Shown: in pieces, positions 61,489-64,000 of the stretch
Layout of the letters: the number at the start of each line of letters is the position of its first letter
Numbering within the stretch: position 1 is the first letter of the stretch
Source: Pseudomonadota bacterium
Lineage (GTDB): Bacteria; Pseudomonadota; Alphaproteobacteria; Sphingomonadales; Sphingomonadaceae
Length of the DNA stretch: 64,000 bases
Direction of reading: 5' to 3'
Assembly (NCBI GenBank): GCA_023400405.1
Contig: JAEXFD010000064.1
Location: 68,102 to 132,101, forward strand
Notes under the pieces: generated by a model
What the model was told of the DNA's origin: nothing
The model's input: only the letters and a program-made list of their open reading frames with translations
Databases searched by the model: none
Made by a program: the position numbers and the translations under genes

Positions 61489-62214
61489 ATGATCCCGCTC
61501 GCCGCACTTGCCCTGATCGCCCAGGATGATCTTCCCCCGGTCCGCTATCCCCCGCTCCCGGCCGAGGCGGTGAGCGCGAAGGGGTTCGTGCCGCGCGGTT
61601 GGACGCTGGAGACGGAAGCGAGCGGCGATCTCGATGGCGACGGCAAGCCCGATCTCGCGCTGGTGTTGCACATGGCCGACCCCGCCAATGTCGTGAAGAA
61701 CGAGGGCGGGCTGTGCGGCGAGACCCTCGACACCAACCCGCGCATCCTCGCCGTCGCGCTCGCGCGCTCAGGCGGCGGCTATCGGCTGGTCGCGCAGGAC
61801 CACAGGCTGGTGCCGCGCCGCGACAATGCCTGTGCCGAGGATTGGCTGGCCAAGGATGGCGAGGGCGGAAGCGGCGGCGTGACGATCGCGCGCGGCAATG
61901 TCGTCGTCACGCTCGGCCGCTTCATGAGCGCGGGCGGATGGGGCATGGGCAGCACCGCCTTCACGCTGCGCTGGCGCGAAGGGGCGATGCGCCTGATCGG
62001 CTTCGACGTCCACAACGTCCAGCGCAACAGCGGCGAGACCTCGGCGCTCAGCATCAATTACTTCACCCGCAAGGTGCGGATCGAACACGGCACGATCGAC
62101 AGCGACAAGGTGACGGTGCGCTGGTCGCGCCTACCCGGCAGCGGCCTGCCCACCCTCGACGCGATCGGCGACGGCCTCGCCTATGATCCCGGCGGGCTGG
62201 TCGGCGCACTGTGA
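61489..62214 (+). CDS. Exported protein with an FG-GAP-like calcium motif, unknown role
   Basis: The protein has 241 residues; the hydrophobic start is short (MIPLAALALIAQ). The block EASGDLDGDGKPDLALVLHM near residue 42 is an FG-GAP/VCBS-type calcium-binding loop. The remainder is a beta-rich domain with HNVQRNSGETSALSINYFTR. Related exported proteins occur in many bacteria without assigned function. Its stop codon overlaps the start of the following hydroxylase gene (TGATG), so the two are co-translated. It is divergent from glnK. Confidence 0.75.
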   Translation: MIPLAALALIAQDDLPPVRYPPLPAEAVSAKGFVPRGWTLETEASGDLDGDGKPDLALVLHMADPANVVKNEGGLCGETLDTNPRILAVALARSGGGYRLVAQDHRLVPRRDNACAEDWLAKDGEGGSGGVTIARGNVVVTLGRFMSAGGWGMGSTAFTLRWREGAMRLIGFDVHNVQRNSGETSALSINYFTRKVRIEHGTIDSDKVTVRWSRLPGSGLPTLDAIGDGLAYDPGGLVGAL

Positions 62215-62945
62215 TGCTGCTTGCCCTGCTCCTCTCCGCGCTGGCGATGACGCTGATCGTCGGAGTGCGCTATCTGCTCGCGAGCGGCGGCTTCGCGCTG
62301 GCCACGCGGCTGCGCCATCCGGGCCTCTATCGCGGGCTCGATCGCCAGATCCGCCGCGAGATCGGCTGGAGCCTCGCCTCCGCGGCGATCTATGGCGTTC
62401 CGGCAGGGATCGTCGCCTGGGGCTGGCAGGCGCATGGCTGGACGCGCATCTATGCCGATGTCCATGCCTGGCCGCTCTGGTACCTTCCCGTCTCGGTGCT
62501 GCTCTATCTGCTCGCGCATGACAGTTGGTTCTACTGGACGCATCGCTGGATGCACGTGCCGGCGCTGTTCCGCCGGATGCATGCGGTCCACCATGCCAGC
62601 CGCCCGCCCACCGCCTGGGCGGCGATGAGCTTCCACCCGCTCGAGGCGATCACCGGCGCCGTGGTGATCCCGGCTTTGGTCTTCCTGATCCCGATCCATG
62701 CCGGCGCGCTCGGGCTGGTCCTGGCGATCATGACCGTGATGGGCGTCACCAACCACATGGGCTGGGAGATCTGGCCGCGCTTCGTCTGGCAGGGGCCGCT
62801 CGGCGCCTGGCTGATCACCGCGAGCCACCACCAGCGCCATCACGATGCCTATCGCTGCAATTACGGCCTCTATTTCCGCCATTGGGACCGGCTGTGCGGC
62901 ACCGATGCCGGGCTCGGCAGCTTCGAGGCGCGACGCCGCGCCTGA
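62214..62945 (+). CDS. Sterol desaturase/fatty acid hydroxylase superfamily protein (second copy)
   Basis: The protein is 243 residues from the ATG at 62214, sharing one base with the previous stop; a GTG immediately before is the alternative. Histidine boxes: HDSWFYWTHRWMH near residue 103, HAVHH near 124, and HHQRHH near 205. It has four membrane helices. It is shorter than the 56436 paralogue and lacks its C-terminal tail. Likely acts on membrane lipids or carotenoids. It is the last gene of a two-gene unit. Confidence 0.87.
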   Translation: MLLALLLSALAMTLIVGVRYLLASGGFALATRLRHPGLYRGLDRQIRREIGWSLASAAIYGVPAGIVAWGWQAHGWTRIYADVHAWPLWYLPVSVLLYLLAHDSWFYWTHRWMHVPALFRRMHAVHHASRPPTAWAAMSFHPLEAITGAVVIPALVFLIPIHAGALGLVLAIMTVMGVTNHMGWEIWPRFVWQGPLGAWLITASHHQRHHDAYRCNYGLYFRHWDRLCGTDAGLGSFEARRRA

Positions 62946-63080
62946 TCCGAAGTGATGCGCAAATGCCACAGCTGCGCCAATCGCGTGCGGCGTCGCCTGC
63001 GTTATGGAGCAAATGTCGCATAGTCGCGTTTCGCGGTCGCAACATGATCCCCCCGTTGGGGCCCTCACAGGGAGCGTACC

Positions 63081-63944
63081 GTGACCAAGAACCTTCGCCG
63101 CGCCGCACTGGCGTTCAGCCTCCTCGCCGCCGCACCTGCCTTCGCGCAGGAGTCCGATCCCGCCGCGGCCCCGGCCTCCGCGCCGGAGAATCGCAACATC
63201 ACGATCGTCGGGGTCGGCGCCGCGGTGCTGCCGGACTATGAAGGCTCGAACGATTATCGCTGGGCCCCCGCGCCGGTCGTGCTCACCAAGGTCGCCGGCT
63301 TCGGCTTCGAGCTGGTCGGCAATCGCGCCAGCATCGACCTGATCAACGATCGTTCGGATTCGGGCCTCGACGTCCAGTTCGGCCCCACCGCGACGCTCAA
63401 TCTCAACCGCACCAGCATCAAGAGCATCGACGATCCCCGGATCAAGGCGCTCGGCGAGCTCGACACCGCAGTCGAAGTCGGCGGCTTCTTCGGCATCTCG
63501 CAGTCCGGCGTGATCACCAGCCCCTATGACCGGCTGTCGGTGCGCGCCTCCTATCGTCACGACGTCTCCAAGGTGTCGCGCGCCGGCGTCTTCACGCCCT
63601 CGGTCACCTATATGACCCCGCTCAGCCGCAAGGCGCTGGTCACCACCTTCGTCTCGGCCAATCGCGTCGAGCACGGCTATGCCCAGACCTATTTCGGCGT
63701 GACGCCGGAAGGTTCTCTGGCCAGCGGCCTGCCCGTCTACAATGCCCAGGGCGGCTGGAAGGACTGGACCGTCGGCCTGGGCGGCGCGATGTCGCTCACC
63801 GGCGATCTCACCCATGGCCTGCAGCTGATCGGCGGCGGCACCTATCGCCAGCTGATCCACGGCTTCGGCGATTCGCCGATCGTGCGCACCGCCGGTTCGC
63901 GCAACCAGTGGATGGGCATGGTCGGCCTCGCCTACAGCTTCTGA
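63081..63944 (+). CDS. MipA/OmpV family outer membrane protein
   Basis: The 287-residue protein starts at GTG 63081 with GGGAG upstream. Signal peptide: residues about 1-22 (LAFSLLAAAPAFAQ). The early motif VGVGAAVLPDYEGSNDYRWAP is the hallmark of MipA/OmpV proteins, and the chain ends with an aromatic residue (MVGLAYSF) as outer membrane barrels do. The family is linked to murein-enzyme scaffolding, antibiotic entry or adhesion. It is transcribed alone after a 135-base gap. Confidence 0.9.
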   Translation: MTKNLRRAALAFSLLAAAPAFAQESDPAAAPASAPENRNITIVGVGAAVLPDYEGSNDYRWAPAPVVLTKVAGFGFELVGNRASIDLINDRSDSGLDVQFGPTATLNLNRTSIKSIDDPRIKALGELDTAVEVGGFFGISQSGVITSPYDRLSVRASYRHDVSKVSRAGVFTPSVTYMTPLSRKALVTTFVSANRVEHGYAQTYFGVTPEGSLASGLPVYNAQGGWKDWTVGLGGAMSLTGDLTHGLQLIGGGTYRQLIHGFGDSPIVRTAGSRNQWMGMVGLAYSF

Positions 63945-64000
63945 TTGGTGAGGCGCCGGCCCGCTCCCCCACCCGGCCACCCAACGGCAGTATCTTATGG
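63945..64000. other. Right edge, no gene seen
   Basis: The last 56 bases hold a few C-rich repeats (CCCCCACCCGGCC) and no open frame that starts or ends here. Confidence 0.5.

Overview
The window looks like chromosome from a GC-rich alphaproteobacterium of the sphingomonad type (Sphingomonas or a close relative). The basis is the codon bias with G/C at third positions, three large TonB-dependent receptors in sugar-utilisation loci, a flavin halogenase-like protein coupled to a TonB receptor and a GH97 glucosidase, a MipA/OmpV porin-like protein, a Blh/DUF442 protein and a glnK-amtB pair. This is an inference from family content; no rRNA or tRNA gene is present to confirm it.

Layout. 1-8.3 kb: the start of an oligoendopeptidase F-like gene that runs off the left edge, a trimeric autotransporter adhesin leading a three-gene operon, and a membrane Ser/Thr kinase whose 3' end overlaps a convergent ECF sigma factor gene. 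8.6-20 kb: a sugar-acid locus. TonB receptor, short-chain dehydrogenase and DgoK-type kinase run leftward. A DHDPS-type lyase, an enolase-superfamily enzyme, an IclR regulator and an MFS transporter run rightward. An esterase and a secreted GH16 enzyme follow. A short motif (T/A)AGCAACA recurs in the control regions. 20-31.3 kb: a maltodextrin-type locus with a LacI regulator, an SLC45-type transporter, a TonB receptor, a halogenase-like flavoprotein, a degenerate paralogue of it, and a GH97 alpha-glucosidase. A strong intrinsic terminator sits just after the receptor.

31.3-47.9 kb: a locus I do not recognise as a described pathway. The leftward operon encodes a TonB receptor, ribokinase-like kinase, a glycosidase-like/FGE-like fusion, GH127 beta-L-arabinofuranosidase, carboxylesterase and class III CoA-transferase. 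The rightward operon encodes a CitE-like lyase, a sodium symporter with an N-terminal periplasmic domain, and a LysR regulator. A second symporter of the same fused architecture faces it. Together they suggest use of an acylated pentofuranoside: ester cleavage, glycoside cleavage, sugar phosphorylation, and CoA activation plus aldol-type cleavage of the released acid. This is the best candidate for an undescribed system. 47.9-48.6 kb holds decayed insertion-sequence material.

48.6-64 kb is mostly ordinary chromosome: a HerA-type ATPase, a bacterial GH47 mannosidase, a recQ-led operon with ATGA overlaps, two sterol-desaturase-type hydroxylases, a GMC oxidoreductase, glnK-amtB under a clear sigma-54 promoter, and a MipA-type outer membrane protein.

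Starts were moved inward from the longest open frames wherever signal peptides, conserved N-termini, ribosome binding sites or stop-start overlaps supported it. All family assignments were made by reading the sequence; no database search was run.
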